This document shows positions 12,807-20,989 of a stretch of DNA of 32,440 nucleotides, in pieces (the stretch's first letter is position 1; each line of letters starts with the position of its first letter). This stretch comes from Flavonifractor plautii ATCC 29863. GTDB taxonomy: Bacteria > Bacillota > Clostridia > Oscillospirales > Oscillospiraceae. The DNA is taken from positions 1 to 32,440 of the forward strand of contig NZ_JH417791.1 of NCBI RefSeq assembly GCF_000239295.1, written 5' to 3'. Made by a program: the position numbers and the translations under genes. The notes beneath the pieces were generated by a model. That model was given only the letters and a program-made list of their open reading frames with translations. It did not search any database and was not told the DNA's origin.

Positions 12807-13382
12807 ACGGAGAGACCAATTCTGTTCAACACCTCCATGGTGCGTGCCATCCTGGAGGGCCGGAAAACCGTCACCCGGCGGGCGATAAGACCGAAGCCGG
12901 ACGGCAGGCCCATCCGCATGACGGAAAATAGCTGTTACCCCGGCTGTTATGCAATCGAGGGGACGCCGAGGGTAATTCAGCCACCATGCCAGACTGGCGA
13001 CATTCTGTGGGTGAGGGAGACGTGGGCTCGGCTTCCGGCCAGTCCTGGAGGGCATTTCAGGCCAAACGGCGTGTATTACTACCGGGCGGACGAGGATATA
13101 CGGCCGGAACAGTACAAGAGCAGTGGTTGGCGTCCTGCTGTTCATATGCCAAAGGAGGCAGCCCGGATTTTCCTACGGGTCGCCGGCGTGCAGGCGGAGC
13201 GGCTGAGGGAAGTTACCTGGGAAAGTGTGGCCGAAGAGGGGTGCGTAAATCCTATGCGATTTGATGAACTGTGGGACAGCACCATAAAGCCTGCTGAGCG
13301 ACACCTCTACGGCTGGGATGCCAACCCATGGGTATGGGTGATCACCTTCGAGCGGGTCGATCGGCCGAAGCCCAGTACATGA
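12807..13382 (+). CDS. ASCH-domain protein with apparent ACG start
   Basis: A 191-residue ASCH (PUA-like, RNA/nucleotide-binding) protein as found in phages. It shows ERPILFNTSMVRAILEGRKT, TRR, GDILWVRETWAR, YRAD, W-P-HMPKEAARIFLRV, and NPWVWVITFERV at the end. The family sequence begins at about 12810, ten codons before the first ATG (12837). At the place of the expected start, 12807, the codon is ACG, with GGGGGGAG spaced normally upstream. The start is either a true ACG or a mutated ATG; initiation at 12837 would lose the first conserved strand. It overlaps the next gene by 4 bases. Confidence 0.78.
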   Translation, partial: TERPILFNTSMVRAILEGRKTVTRRAIRPKPDGRPIRMTENSCYPGCYAIEGTPRVIQPPCQTGDILWVRETWARLPASPGGHFRPNGVYYYRADEDIRPEQYKSSGWRPAVHMPKEAARIFLRVAGVQAERLREVTWESVAEEGCVNPMRFDELWDSTIKPAERHLYGWDANPWVWVITFERVDRPKPST

Positions 13383-13624
13383 GCGGATGGACAAGCCTGC
13401 TCACCGCCGGGGATCTGGAGGAACTGCGGGAAGCTCTGCGCCGGGGGTGGGTCACATCCCTGGAGTGGGAGGCGCCGGCCCTCCGGTTGCGGGTGCGGGT
13501 GAGCACCCAGCAGGTAGCGCCCGTCTGGTCGGTGCCCATGCTGGTGCGGCTGGAGAGATGGTTCCCAGGCCAGTACAGCACCCAGCTATTTGATAGTTTG
13601 GAGGCGATGCTGGATGGATATTGA
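13379..13624 (+). CDS. Hypothetical early protein (81 aa)
   Basis: An 81-residue protein starting in the ATGA overlap with the ASCH gene. It has an N-terminal helix (LEELREALRRGW), two strands (TSLEWEAPALRLRVRVSTQQ), and a helical end with LVRLERWFPGQ. No family recognised; context suggests an early, non-structural gene. Confidence 0.55.
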   Translation: MSGWTSLLTAGDLEELREALRRGWVTSLEWEAPALRLRVRVSTQQVAPVWSVPMLVRLERWFPGQYSTQLFDSLEAMLDGY

Positions 13625-13704
13625 CCTCCGACGCCTGGGAATAGGCGCGCAGTTACAGATTGCCCTCGCCCTGCTGGGGAGAGATAGAGAGAGGAGGGAC
13701 AAGG

Positions 13705-13860
13705 GTGGCGAATGTGGAGCTGATTGCCCTGTGCATCGCGGCGCGGCGGCGCGGCCTGACTTATGGCCAACTGGTGGCGCAGACAACCGAGGCGGAGCGC
13801 CGGAGGATCGTGGACAAGTACCGACGAGGCCCCAAAAGGAAGGAAAATAAAGGAAGATAA
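13705..13860 (+). CDS. Small basic protein, HTH-like (51 aa)
   Basis: A 51-residue protein from GTG 13705 with GAGAGGAGG upstream. It contains LIALCIAARRRGLTYGQLVA followed by QTTEAERRRIV and a very basic tail (RRGPKRKENKGR). The pattern resembles one half of a short helix-turn-helix. It is the last gene before the strong hairpin. An alternative short frame from ATG 13614 bridges the gap from 13624 but reads poorly beyond its first ~30 codons. Confidence 0.5.
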   Translation: MANVELIALCIAARRRGLTYGQLVAQTTEAERRRIVDKYRRGPKRKENKGR

Positions 13861-13862
13861 AC

Positions 13863-13889
13863 AAGGGCGGGCTTTGGAGCCCGCCCTTT
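13863..13889 (+). terminator. Terminator-like hairpin ending the early operon
   Basis: AAGGGCGGGCT-TTGG-AGCCCGCCCTT is a perfect 11-bp stem three bases after the last early stop codon. The T-run is short (TTT), so termination may be partial. A second stem, TGCGCCGCC/GGCGGCGCA, follows at 13904-13935. Confidence 0.6.
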
Positions 13890-13935
13890 GCGGCATGACA
13901 TTGTGCGCCGCCTCCGGCCCTCCGGGGGCGGCGCA

Positions 13936-14047
13936 GAGGGCCAATGCCCTACCTTATATATCAAATTGAGGAACGCGCGCGTGTTCCTATGCGGGGCCCT
14001 TAGACCGCTAAGATCTCAACCAGCACCAGCCAAAGGAGGAGAACCAG
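13936..14047 (+). promoter_or_regulatory. Leader of the HUH gene
   Basis: The sequence after the hairpins is AT-richer (TTATATATCAAATTGAGG) and holds an inverted repeat, GGAAC-N8-GTTCC, near 13972-13989. A new promoter for the next genes is likely here, but no -35/-10 pair with normal spacing stands out. Confidence 0.3.
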
Positions 14048-14797
14048 GTGAAAAAGCTCATGCGCTACCGGATCACAGCGGGCCGCGCCGTGGAGGTGCG
14101 GGACGTGCTCATGGAGGCACGCGGGGGAACACCGCGGGGGGCCAGAAGAGGGAAATCGTCCGCCAAGCAGCTCAAGCGCAATGAAGACGAGGCGGTGCTG
14201 ATCCTGGCCCGGCAGCTCAATGCTAACTGCAAGGGCGGAGATCTGTTCCTGACTCTGAAATACTCCGATAGCCGCCTGCCTGCCACACGGGAGGAGGCGA
14301 AGCGTATTGCCCGAAACTTCATGCGGCGGCTGGCCAGGGCGTACCGGAAGACCACGGGGAAAAAGCTCAAGTGGTGGCTGGTGACTGCCAGCGTGTCCAC
14401 GAAGACGGGGCAGCCGGTGCGCCTGCACCACCACGTGGTCACGGATGCCATGGACTGGGAGCTGATCGCCCAGCACTGGCCGCCGGAGGAGTTTTCATAC
14501 CGACGCCTGGATGCGACTGGGGACTATACCGCCGTGGCCAGGTACATGATACGCAACGCCGGGTACGGAGGAGCGCGGGCCTGGTCCCACTCTCAGGGTA
14601 TCCGACAACCCCAGTATTCCACGCCCATCCCTGTGGCCAGAGCGGGCACGGTGCGGGTGCCGCCGGAGGCCCGCGTGGTTGAGCGGGAGATCCGGGAGGA
14701 CGGGGAAACCGGTTTTTCAGCCGCTTACATACGCTGGGTAATGCCGCTGGAGGATAATGCTACACGACACGGGAGGAGGAAACGACACGATGAATGA
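14048..14797 (+). CDS. HUH-type rolling-circle replication initiator-like protein
   Basis: A 249-residue protein from GTG 14048 with AAGGAGGAG upstream. Three Rep-type motifs are in order: motif 1 FLTLKYSD (about 67-74), motif 2 LHHHVV with H127-H129, and a tyrosine motif YTAVARYMI with Y160 and Y166. This is the layout of HUH single-strand nucleases used to start rolling-circle replication. A basic helix (RRLARAYRKTTGKKLKW) lies between motifs 1 and 2. No helicase domain is attached. It is the only recognisable replication protein in the window, so it probably nicks the phage origin; nicking itself is inferred. Confidence 0.78.
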   Translation: MKKLMRYRITAGRAVEVRDVLMEARGGTPRGARRGKSSAKQLKRNEDEAVLILARQLNANCKGGDLFLTLKYSDSRLPATREEAKRIARNFMRRLARAYRKTTGKKLKWWLVTASVSTKTGQPVRLHHHVVTDAMDWELIAQHWPPEEFSYRRLDATGDYTAVARYMIRNAGYGGARAWSHSQGIRQPQYSTPIPVARAGTVRVPPEARVVEREIREDGETGFSAAYIRWVMPLEDNATRHGRRKRHDE

Positions 14798-15002
14798 GAC
14801 CTTTGCCGTCCGCTTGCAGAAGCTGCGGGAGCGTCGAGGAATCAGCCGCCGCGTCCTGTCTGAGCGGTGTGGCCTGAGCAAAAACATGATTGCGGTCTAT
14901 GAACGAGGAGAGGCAGACCCTTCCACCGACACTATCTGCCTGCTGGCGGATATTTTCGGTGTGACAGCGGACTATCTGCTAGGCCGGAAAGAAAATTTTT
15001 AG
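14790..15002 (+). CDS. XRE-family regulator (70 aa)
   Basis: A 70-residue single-domain helix-turn-helix protein (RRVLSERCGLSKNMIAVYER, then an ADYLLG end). It overlaps the HUH gene by 8 bases and has GGAGGAGG about 10 bases upstream. It differs from the cro-like protein at 5317 in sequence, so it probably has another target, for example control of the replication or late operon. Confidence 0.85.
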   Translation: MNETFAVRLQKLRERRGISRRVLSERCGLSKNMIAVYERGEADPSTDTICLLADIFGVTADYLLGRKENF

Positions 15003-15084
15003 CGTGCCCGATCTTTTGGGCATCTTGCGGCAGGGGCATGGTAGCATAAATCTGTGAAGGAATGCAGGCAGGAGAGGTGGCAAG

Positions 15085-15435
15085 ATGATATCCGGCAGAC
15101 GGTTGGCCCAACTGCGGGAGCTGATTGCCGAGGGCCGAGAGGCGGAGTTTTACAGTTGGGGCGAATGGAAAGCCCTGCGGCCTGATGTGCTTCGGCTGGA
15201 TAACCGCGAGTGCCAGCGGTGCAAGCAGCGGGGGCGGTACCGGCGGGCGCGCATCGTACACCACGTCAAGCACCTGCGGAAGCGGCCGGACCTGGCGTTG
15301 AGCATTTGGGACACGGATACGGGGGAGCGGCAGCTGATCAGCGTGTGCAAGCAGTGCCACGAAGAGCTCCACCCGGAGAGTCAGCGGCAATATCGGCGCT
15401 TCTATGCGCCGGTGACGGTTGAGCGGTGGGACTGA
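15085..15435 (+). CDS. HNH endonuclease
   Basis: A 116-residue HNH nuclease. The zinc knuckles are CQRC (43-46) and CKQC (88-91). The catalytic helix region has IVHHVKHL (H59/H60) and CHEELHPE (H92, H96). GGAGAGGTGG precedes the start. HNH proteins directly upstream of TerS/TerL are typical of cos-packaging siphoviruses and help the terminase cut concatemers. That is the likely job here. Confidence 0.92.
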   Translation: MISGRRLAQLRELIAEGREAEFYSWGEWKALRPDVLRLDNRECQRCKQRGRYRRARIVHHVKHLRKRPDLALSIWDTDTGERQLISVCKQCHEELHPESQRQYRRFYAPVTVERWD

Positions 15436-15561
15436 TACCCCCGTCGAAAAAAACAGGTTTTCCGGTACAGGCCCCAATCGGGTGGGTAATGGACATTCCC
15501 GGCGGATCGCGCACCCGCGCGCGCCCCGCTGCCCAGGCCGGACGGACAGGGAGGGGACGGC
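15436..15561 (+). other. Gap between HNH and TerS genes, candidate cos region
   Basis: These 126 bases hold no gene. They include an A-run (GAAAAAAAC) and a GC alternation near 15508-15528. By position, between the HNH and small terminase genes, this is a plausible place for the packaging site. No sequence feature proves it. Confidence 0.25.
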
Positions 15562-15879
15562 ATGACAAAACCGGAGAAGACAAAAGAATACAAGGCCCTC
15601 CGCAGCGCCATGCTGGAGAGCCTGGAGGCTCGGGGGATGGTGGAGGAGCCGTACACCGACAAGGTGCGGGAATACATGAACTTCTGGTGCCAGCTCAAGC
15701 GGCTGGAGGCGGACGTGGCCGAGCGGGGTGTGTCGGTCATGGACGCCAAGCGGGGGATGCCGGTGGAGAACCGCAGCGTCTCCCTGGCGGTGCAGGTATC
15801 GCGGCAAATGCTGGCCATCTATACCGCCCTGGGATTTAAGGACGAACCCTCCCAGGGGGGCGGGGACGATGAGCTGTAG
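15562..15879 (+). CDS. terS: Terminase small subunit (P27 family)
   Basis: A 105-residue acidic, helical protein matching P27-type small terminases. It has an N-terminal helix pair, a middle segment with YMNFWCQLKRLEADVAERG, and NRSVSLAVQVSRQMLAIYTALG at the C-terminal helix. GGGAGGGGA precedes the ATG. It recognises the packaging site and hands DNA to TerL; it overlaps the TerL start by 11 bases. Confidence 0.85.
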   Translation: MTKPEKTKEYKALRSAMLESLEARGMVEEPYTDKVREYMNFWCQLKRLEADVAERGVSVMDAKRGMPVENRSVSLAVQVSRQMLAIYTALGFKDEPSQGGGDDEL

Positions 15880-17536
15880 CCTGCCGCCGGAGGTGCTGTG
15901 CTATCTGGAGGCGGTGGAGGCGGACACCCCCAGGGCCTGCCCGGAGCAGCACGCCCTCGCGGCCTATGTCCGCCGAGTATTTGCGGAGGAGGACATCCGG
16001 GTGGATGCGGAGCAGCTTCGGCGTTACCTGGGCCTGGTGAAGTATTTTCCCTTTGAGCGGTTGTTCCCCTGGGAGGAGTTCCTGATTGCCCTGTGGGATT
16101 GTACCTACAGGCCGGACGGGACGCCCCGCTGGAAGACCCTGCTGTGCATGGTGGGCCGGGGCGCCGGCAAGGACGGGCTGATCGCGTTTGACGGCGCCTG
16201 CTCCATCTCCCCGTATAACCCGGTAGGGCACTATAACGTGGATATCTGCGCCAACAACGAGGAGCAGGCGGTGACGCCGGTGAAGGACCTGGCCGAGGTG
16301 CTGGAATCCCCCCGCTACGAGGCTAAACTGAAAAAGCACTATTACCACACCAAGGAGCTCATTCAAGGGCGGAAAAACAAGGGCGTCATGAAGGGACGCA
16401 CCAACAACCCCAAGGGCCGGGACGGCATGCGCTCGGGCAAGGTGGTGTTTAACGAGGTTCACCAGTTTGAGAACTACGATAACATCAAGGTCTTTATCAC
16501 CGGCCAGGGCAAGGTAGCCCAGCCGCGGGTGGGCATATTCACCTCCAACGGCGAGGTGAGCGATGGCCCGCTGGACGACTATCTGGCGCGGGGCCGCCGC
16601 ATCCTGCTCGAAGGGGAGGCCGACCGGGGCTTCCTGCCCTTTATCTGCTGCCTGAGCACGAAAGAGCAGGTACACGACCCGGAGAACTGGTATATGGCCA
16701 ACCCGTCCCTGGCGTACAAGCCGGAGCTGCTTCAGGAAATCCGCGACGAGTACGAGGACTGGCTGGAGCACCCGGAGCAGAACGGGGATTTTCTCACCAA
16801 GCGGATGGGACTGCGAGCGGGCTTCAAGGAGGTCTCCGTTACCGACTACGAGAAGGTGAGGGCCACCAACCGCCCTCTGCCGGAGCTGCGGGGGTGGAGC
16901 TGCATTGTGGGGCTGGACTACGCGGAGCTGTCCGACTGGGCGGCGGTCAACCTCCATTTCCGGCGCGGAGAGGCCCGCTTTGACATCAACCATGCCTGGA
17001 TCTGCGCCCAGTCCAAAACCCTGCCCCGGGTGAAGGCGCCATGGCGTGCCTGGGCGGAGCAGGGGCACGCGACGGTGGTGGACGATGTGAGCATCCACCC
17101 GGATCTGCTGGCCGCCTATATCCAGCAGGCGGCGCTCCTGTATAACATCCGGCTGCTGGCCCTGGATCACCACCGATGGACGCTGGTATCGGAATCCCTG
17201 CGCAAAATTGGCTTTGACGCCGCCGATAAAAGCCGGGTGAAGCTGGTGCGCCCCTCGGACATCATGCAGGCGGAGCCGGTGATCCAGGCGTGCTTCGACC
17301 GCCAGCTCTTCACATGGGGGGACAACCCCTGCCTGCGCTGGGCGGTGAATAACACCAAGCGGGTGCGCCGCAGGCAGGAGGGTGTGGATACGGGCAATTT
17401 TATCTACGCCAAAATAGAACCCAAAAGCCGGAAAACCGACCCGTGGATGGCGCTGGTGGCCTCCATGACAGGAGAGCCGGCGCTGGGAACCGGCGCACCG
17501 GTGGAGCTGCCCCCCATCGGGGCAATACGTTTGTGA
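15869..17536 (+). CDS. terL: Terminase large subunit
   Basis: A 555-residue packaging motor. The ATPase half has Walker A VGRGAGKDG (95-103, K101) and Walker B VVFNEVH (192-198). The nuclease half has VGLDYAELSDW (D350, D356) and LALDHHRW. The usual DE pair of Walker B is NE here: the glutamate is kept and the aspartate replaced. The start at 15869 overlaps TerS; frames further upstream read through TerS. It works with the portal at 17558 to pump DNA into the prohead. Confidence 0.95.
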   Translation: MSCSLPPEVLCYLEAVEADTPRACPEQHALAAYVRRVFAEEDIRVDAEQLRRYLGLVKYFPFERLFPWEEFLIALWDCTYRPDGTPRWKTLLCMVGRGAGKDGLIAFDGACSISPYNPVGHYNVDICANNEEQAVTPVKDLAEVLESPRYEAKLKKHYYHTKELIQGRKNKGVMKGRTNNPKGRDGMRSGKVVFNEVHQFENYDNIKVFITGQGKVAQPRVGIFTSNGEVSDGPLDDYLARGRRILLEGEADRGFLPFICCLSTKEQVHDPENWYMANPSLAYKPELLQEIRDEYEDWLEHPEQNGDFLTKRMGLRAGFKEVSVTDYEKVRATNRPLPELRGWSCIVGLDYAELSDWAAVNLHFRRGEARFDINHAWICAQSKTLPRVKAPWRAWAEQGHATVVDDVSIHPDLLAAYIQQAALLYNIRLLALDHHRWTLVSESLRKIGFDAADKSRVKLVRPSDIMQAEPVIQACFDRQLFTWGDNPCLRWAVNNTKRVRRRQEGVDTGNFIYAKIEPKSRKTDPWMALVASMTGEPALGTGAPVELPPIGAIRL

Positions 17537-17557
17537 GGATTGTGAGGAGACAGGCGA

Positions 17558-18751
17558 ATGGGAATCAAATTCTTTGAGTGGCTTCGGGGAGACCGGGGCA
17601 AGGGAAACACGGTGGAGGTGGCCTGCCGGGAGCTCTTTGAAGCGGCCCAGGAGTACCAGGTGCGGGAGCTGTGCTTCTGGATCTGTGTCAACATGGTGGC
17701 CAATGCCATCGGGCGGTGTGAGTTCCGTACCTTCCGGGATGGCGTGGAGCTCCAGGACAGGGAGTATTACCTGTGGAACGTCTCGCCCAACGTGAACCAG
17801 AACTCCACCATGTTTTTTCACAAGCTCGTGGCCAAACTGTACCAGGATAACGAGGCCCTGGTGGTGAACACTCTGAAGCGGGAGGAAATGGACGCCCTGG
17901 TGGTGGCGGACAGATGGGAGCCGCCGGAGGAGTGGCCCTCCCGACAGAACGAGTACCGGGGCATCGTGGTGGGAGATTATTCGTACCAGTTTCCCCTCTA
18001 TGAACCCAATGTACTCCACCTGCGGCTGAACCACACCAATATGCGTCCCATCCTCAACGGCCTGTATCAGTCCTATTGGCGCATGGTATCGGCGGCGATG
18101 CGGGCGTACACCTGGGGCAGCGGGCAGCACTGGAAGGTGCATGTGTCTCAGTTAGCCCAGGGAGCGGACGATTTCAAGGCCAAGTTTGCCGAAATGATTG
18201 AGGAGCAGATCCGCCCGTTTCTCAACAGCAACGGGGCCATCCTGCCGGAGTTCGACGGCTACGCCTACGAGAACGTGGGCGGGAGTGCCGACTCCGGGGG
18301 AAGCAAGGATACCCGGGACATCCGGGCGCTGATTGAGGATATTTTCGACTTTACCGCCCGGGGGTTCCTGATTCCGGCGGTGCTGGTCAACGGCAAGGTG
18401 GAGGGCACCGCCGACGCCAACACACGGTTTCTGACGAACTGCATCGACCCGCTATGCGACCAGCTCCAGGAGGAGATTATTCGCAAGCGGTACGGGTATG
18501 CGCAGTGGAAGAGGGGCAGCTACCTCCGGGTGGACTCCAGTAGCATCATCCATTTTGACCTCTTTGCAAACGCGGCCAACGTGGAGAAGCTGGTGGGCTC
18601 GGGAGGTTACAGCATCAATGACGTGCGCCGGGCGGCTGGACAGGCGCCCATCCCCGAGCCGTGGGCGGACGAGCACTTTATGACGCTCAACATCTCACCC
18701 ATGGGGGAGGCTGCCCGAAAGCTGGGCGCACAGAAGGGAGTGACGACATGA
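17558..18751 (+). CDS. Portal protein (HK97 family)
   Basis: A 397-residue portal. Typical parts are an early helical region with FWICVNMVANAIG, the wing (YQDNEALVV), ILNGLYQSYW, a clip-adjacent strand set, the stem region, and YSINDVRRAAGQAPI near the C-terminus (the common sINE-R form). GAGGAG is upstream. It forms the dodecameric ring through which DNA enters and to which the neck binds. A 4-base overlap links it to the protease gene. Confidence 0.92.
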   Translation: MGIKFFEWLRGDRGKGNTVEVACRELFEAAQEYQVRELCFWICVNMVANAIGRCEFRTFRDGVELQDREYYLWNVSPNVNQNSTMFFHKLVAKLYQDNEALVVNTLKREEMDALVVADRWEPPEEWPSRQNEYRGIVVGDYSYQFPLYEPNVLHLRLNHTNMRPILNGLYQSYWRMVSAAMRAYTWGSGQHWKVHVSQLAQGADDFKAKFAEMIEEQIRPFLNSNGAILPEFDGYAYENVGGSADSGGSKDTRDIRALIEDIFDFTARGFLIPAVLVNGKVEGTADANTRFLTNCIDPLCDQLQEEIIRKRYGYAQWKRGSYLRVDSSSIIHFDLFANAANVEKLVGSGGYSINDVRRAAGQAPIPEPWADEHFMTLNISPMGEAARKLGAQKGVTT

Positions 18752-19509
18752 GAAAGACCATGTGGGAGCTGAAACAGGCGGCTACGCCGGGGACACTGGA
18801 GCTGTATATCTACGGGGACGTGGAGGGTGATGGGCGTAACTGGTGGACAGACGAGGTGATCCGCAGCGAGACCAGCGCCAACACCTTCCGGGAGGATCTG
18901 GCCGCCCACCCGGATGTCAGCCAGATCAATATCTACATCAATAGCTATGGCGGCTCGGTGTTTGAGGGCACCGCCATCTATAACCAGCTCAAGCGCCACC
19001 CGGCCCGCAAGACGGTGTATGTGGACGGCTTTGCCTGCTCTATTGCCTCGGTGATCGCCATGGCGGGGGACGAGGTGGTGATGCCCCGCAACGCCCTGAT
19101 GATGGTTCATAACATGTGGATGGGCGTATGCGGCAACGCCGCTGAGCTGCGCAAGGCGGCCGACGACCTGGACAAAATCAACGAGGCTGGGCGGGCGGCT
19201 TATCTCCAGAAGGCCGGGGATAAGCTGACGGCGGAGGCCATCACCCAGCTTGAGGACGGCGAGACGTGGCTCACCGCGGAGGAGTGTATCCGGTACGGCC
19301 TGGCTGACCGCTACGCCGAGCAGGACGCGGACATGACCCAGGCCGCCGAGGTTCTGAAAAAGGCGAACCTGGATGTGGAGCAGCGCATCAAGCTCCAGCG
19401 GAGCCTGGCGGCCCAGCTCCGGCAGTTGACGGCGCCTCCGTCGGGCTGGCCTGGCAATGGGCCGGGAGGCAACGCGATTCTGAAATTGTTTGAACAGGAA
19501 GGAGACTGA
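18748..19509 (+). CDS. ClpP-like head maturation protease
   Basis: A 253-residue ClpP-fold protease. It shows INIYINSYGGSVFEG, the nucleophile region GFACSIASV (S98), MMVHNMW (H121) and an Asp in DDLDKIN (140-142). The C-terminal ~60 residues, after LADRYAEQD, are helical and may be a scaffold-like extension. It processes the capsid protein's N-terminal delta domain during maturation. The start lies in the ATGA overlap with the portal gene, after GAAGGGAG. Confidence 0.93.
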   Translation: MRKTMWELKQAATPGTLELYIYGDVEGDGRNWWTDEVIRSETSANTFREDLAAHPDVSQINIYINSYGGSVFEGTAIYNQLKRHPARKTVYVDGFACSIASVIAMAGDEVVMPRNALMMVHNMWMGVCGNAAELRKAADDLDKINEAGRAAYLQKAGDKLTAEAITQLEDGETWLTAEECIRYGLADRYAEQDADMTQAAEVLKKANLDVEQRIKLQRSLAAQLRQLTAPPSGWPGNGPGGNAILKLFEQEGD

Positions 19510-19511
19510 CT

Positions 19512-20987
19512 ATGAGAGCGAACGACATTCTGAACCGGGAGGAGATCCGGGGCCTGATGCAGAAGGCCATCCGGGAGGGAGACACGGAGGGCTTTTACCA
19601 GGCGTTCGACCAGATGCTGGAGTGCATCCAGACAGACATCCAGCAGAAGTATGACCAGCGCATCGGGGAAATGCAGCAGGAGATGGACAGCCGTATCCTG
19701 GCCGCCCGGGGCGTCCGGCAGCTGACGAAGGAAGAGCGGGACTACTATCAGAGGCTGGGCGAGGCCATGAAGAGCGCCGACCCCCGCCAGGCGGTTACCG
19801 GCCTGGACGCAGCCCTCCCCCGGACGGTGATCAACGAGGTATTTACGGAGCTTCAGACCAGACACCCCCTGCTGAGCCGCATCAATTTCCGAGCCTCCGG
19901 CGGCGCGGTGGAGATCATGGTCAACACCAACGGCTATGAGGAGGCGGTGTGGGGCGACCTGTGCGACGAGATCGTCAAGGAGCTGACCGCCGGCCTGAAG
20001 AAGATCCCCACCACTTTGCTGAAGCTGAGCGCCTTCCTGGCGGTGTGCAAGGCCATGCTGGAGCTGGGGCCCGAGTGGCTGGACGAGTTTATGCGCCAGG
20101 CGCTTTATGAGGCGCTGAGCAACGGCATGGAGGCGGGCTTTGTAACCGGAGACGGCAACAAAAAGCCCATCGGTATGACCCGGCAGGTGGGGGACAGCGT
20201 GGTGGTATCCGGCGGCGTGTACCCGGAGAAGGAGAGGGTGAAGCTCTACGACCTGTCCCCCGCCACCGTGGGCAATCTGATTTCCATTATGGCGGCGGAT
20301 CCAAACGGAAAGCCCCGGCAAGTACAGGACGTGATTTTCCTGGTCAACCCCCAGGACTACTTCCAGAAGGTCATGCCGGCTACCACTCTGATGGCGCCGG
20401 ATGGAAGCTACCGCAACGACGTGATGCCCTACCCCATGACCATCATCCAGGTGCCGGCCCTAAAGAGGGGCGAGGCGGTCATGGGCATCGCCCACCGCTA
20501 TCTGGCCCTGGCCGGAACCTCCCCCAACGGCCGGGTGGAGTACAGCGACCACTACCGCTTCCTGGAGGACGAGCGGGTCTATCTCATCAAGGCGTATGCC
20601 AACGGTATGCCGTTGGATAACAACGCCTTCCTGCACCTGGACATTTCCGGCCTGAAGCCCGCCGCCTGGAAGATCACGATGGTAGAGGAGCCTGCGCCGT
20701 CCACCGACGCCGCCCTGTCCTCACTGGCCATCGGCGGCCTGACGCTGACGCCTGCCTTTTCCTCTGGAACAACTACTTACACGGCGGAGACGACCAACGC
20801 CACCAACACCATCACCGCCACGCCGGCTGACGCGGGAGCGTCCATCCAGGTGCTGGTGGATGACAAGGAGATCTCCAACGGAACCGCGGCCACCTGGAAG
20901 AGCGGCTCCAATACGGTGACCATCAATGTCACCGCCGCGGACGGGAAGACCAAGAAGGCGTATACCGTCACGGTCACCAAGAGCTGA
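19512..20987 (+). CDS. Major capsid protein (HK97 fold) with C-terminal cadherin-like sandwich domain
   Basis: A 491-residue protein. Residues 1-~105 are a charged helical delta/scaffold region. From LDAALPRTVINEVF to about 390 it is the HK97 shell domain (GDGNKKPIGM in the E-loop/P-domain area, DVIFLVNPQDYF, YRFLEDERVYLIKAYANG). Residues ~402-491 match the cadherin-like beta-sandwich family (PF12733): LSSLAIGGLTLTPAFSSGTT, YTA, then TVTINVTAADGKTKKAYTVT. The extra domain should sit on the outside of the capsomer as a built-in decoration. The delta region is probably removed by the neighbouring protease. Confidence 0.93.
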   Translation: MRANDILNREEIRGLMQKAIREGDTEGFYQAFDQMLECIQTDIQQKYDQRIGEMQQEMDSRILAARGVRQLTKEERDYYQRLGEAMKSADPRQAVTGLDAALPRTVINEVFTELQTRHPLLSRINFRASGGAVEIMVNTNGYEEAVWGDLCDEIVKELTAGLKKIPTTLLKLSAFLAVCKAMLELGPEWLDEFMRQALYEALSNGMEAGFVTGDGNKKPIGMTRQVGDSVVVSGGVYPEKERVKLYDLSPATVGNLISIMAADPNGKPRQVQDVIFLVNPQDYFQKVMPATTLMAPDGSYRNDVMPYPMTIIQVPALKRGEAVMGIAHRYLALAGTSPNGRVEYSDHYRFLEDERVYLIKAYANGMPLDNNAFLHLDISGLKPAAWKITMVEEPAPSTDAALSSLAIGGLTLTPAFSSGTTTYTAETTNATNTITATPADAGASIQVLVDDKEISNGTAATWKSGSNTVTINVTAADGKTKKAYTVTVTKS

Positions 20988-20989
20988 TT

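Noticed and set aside
15836-18142. 768-codon open frame on the minus strand
   Set aside because: It lies wholly opposite TerS, TerL and the portal gene, reads as His/Pro/Val/Leu-rich sequence without domains, and is a usual by-product of GC-rich codon use.
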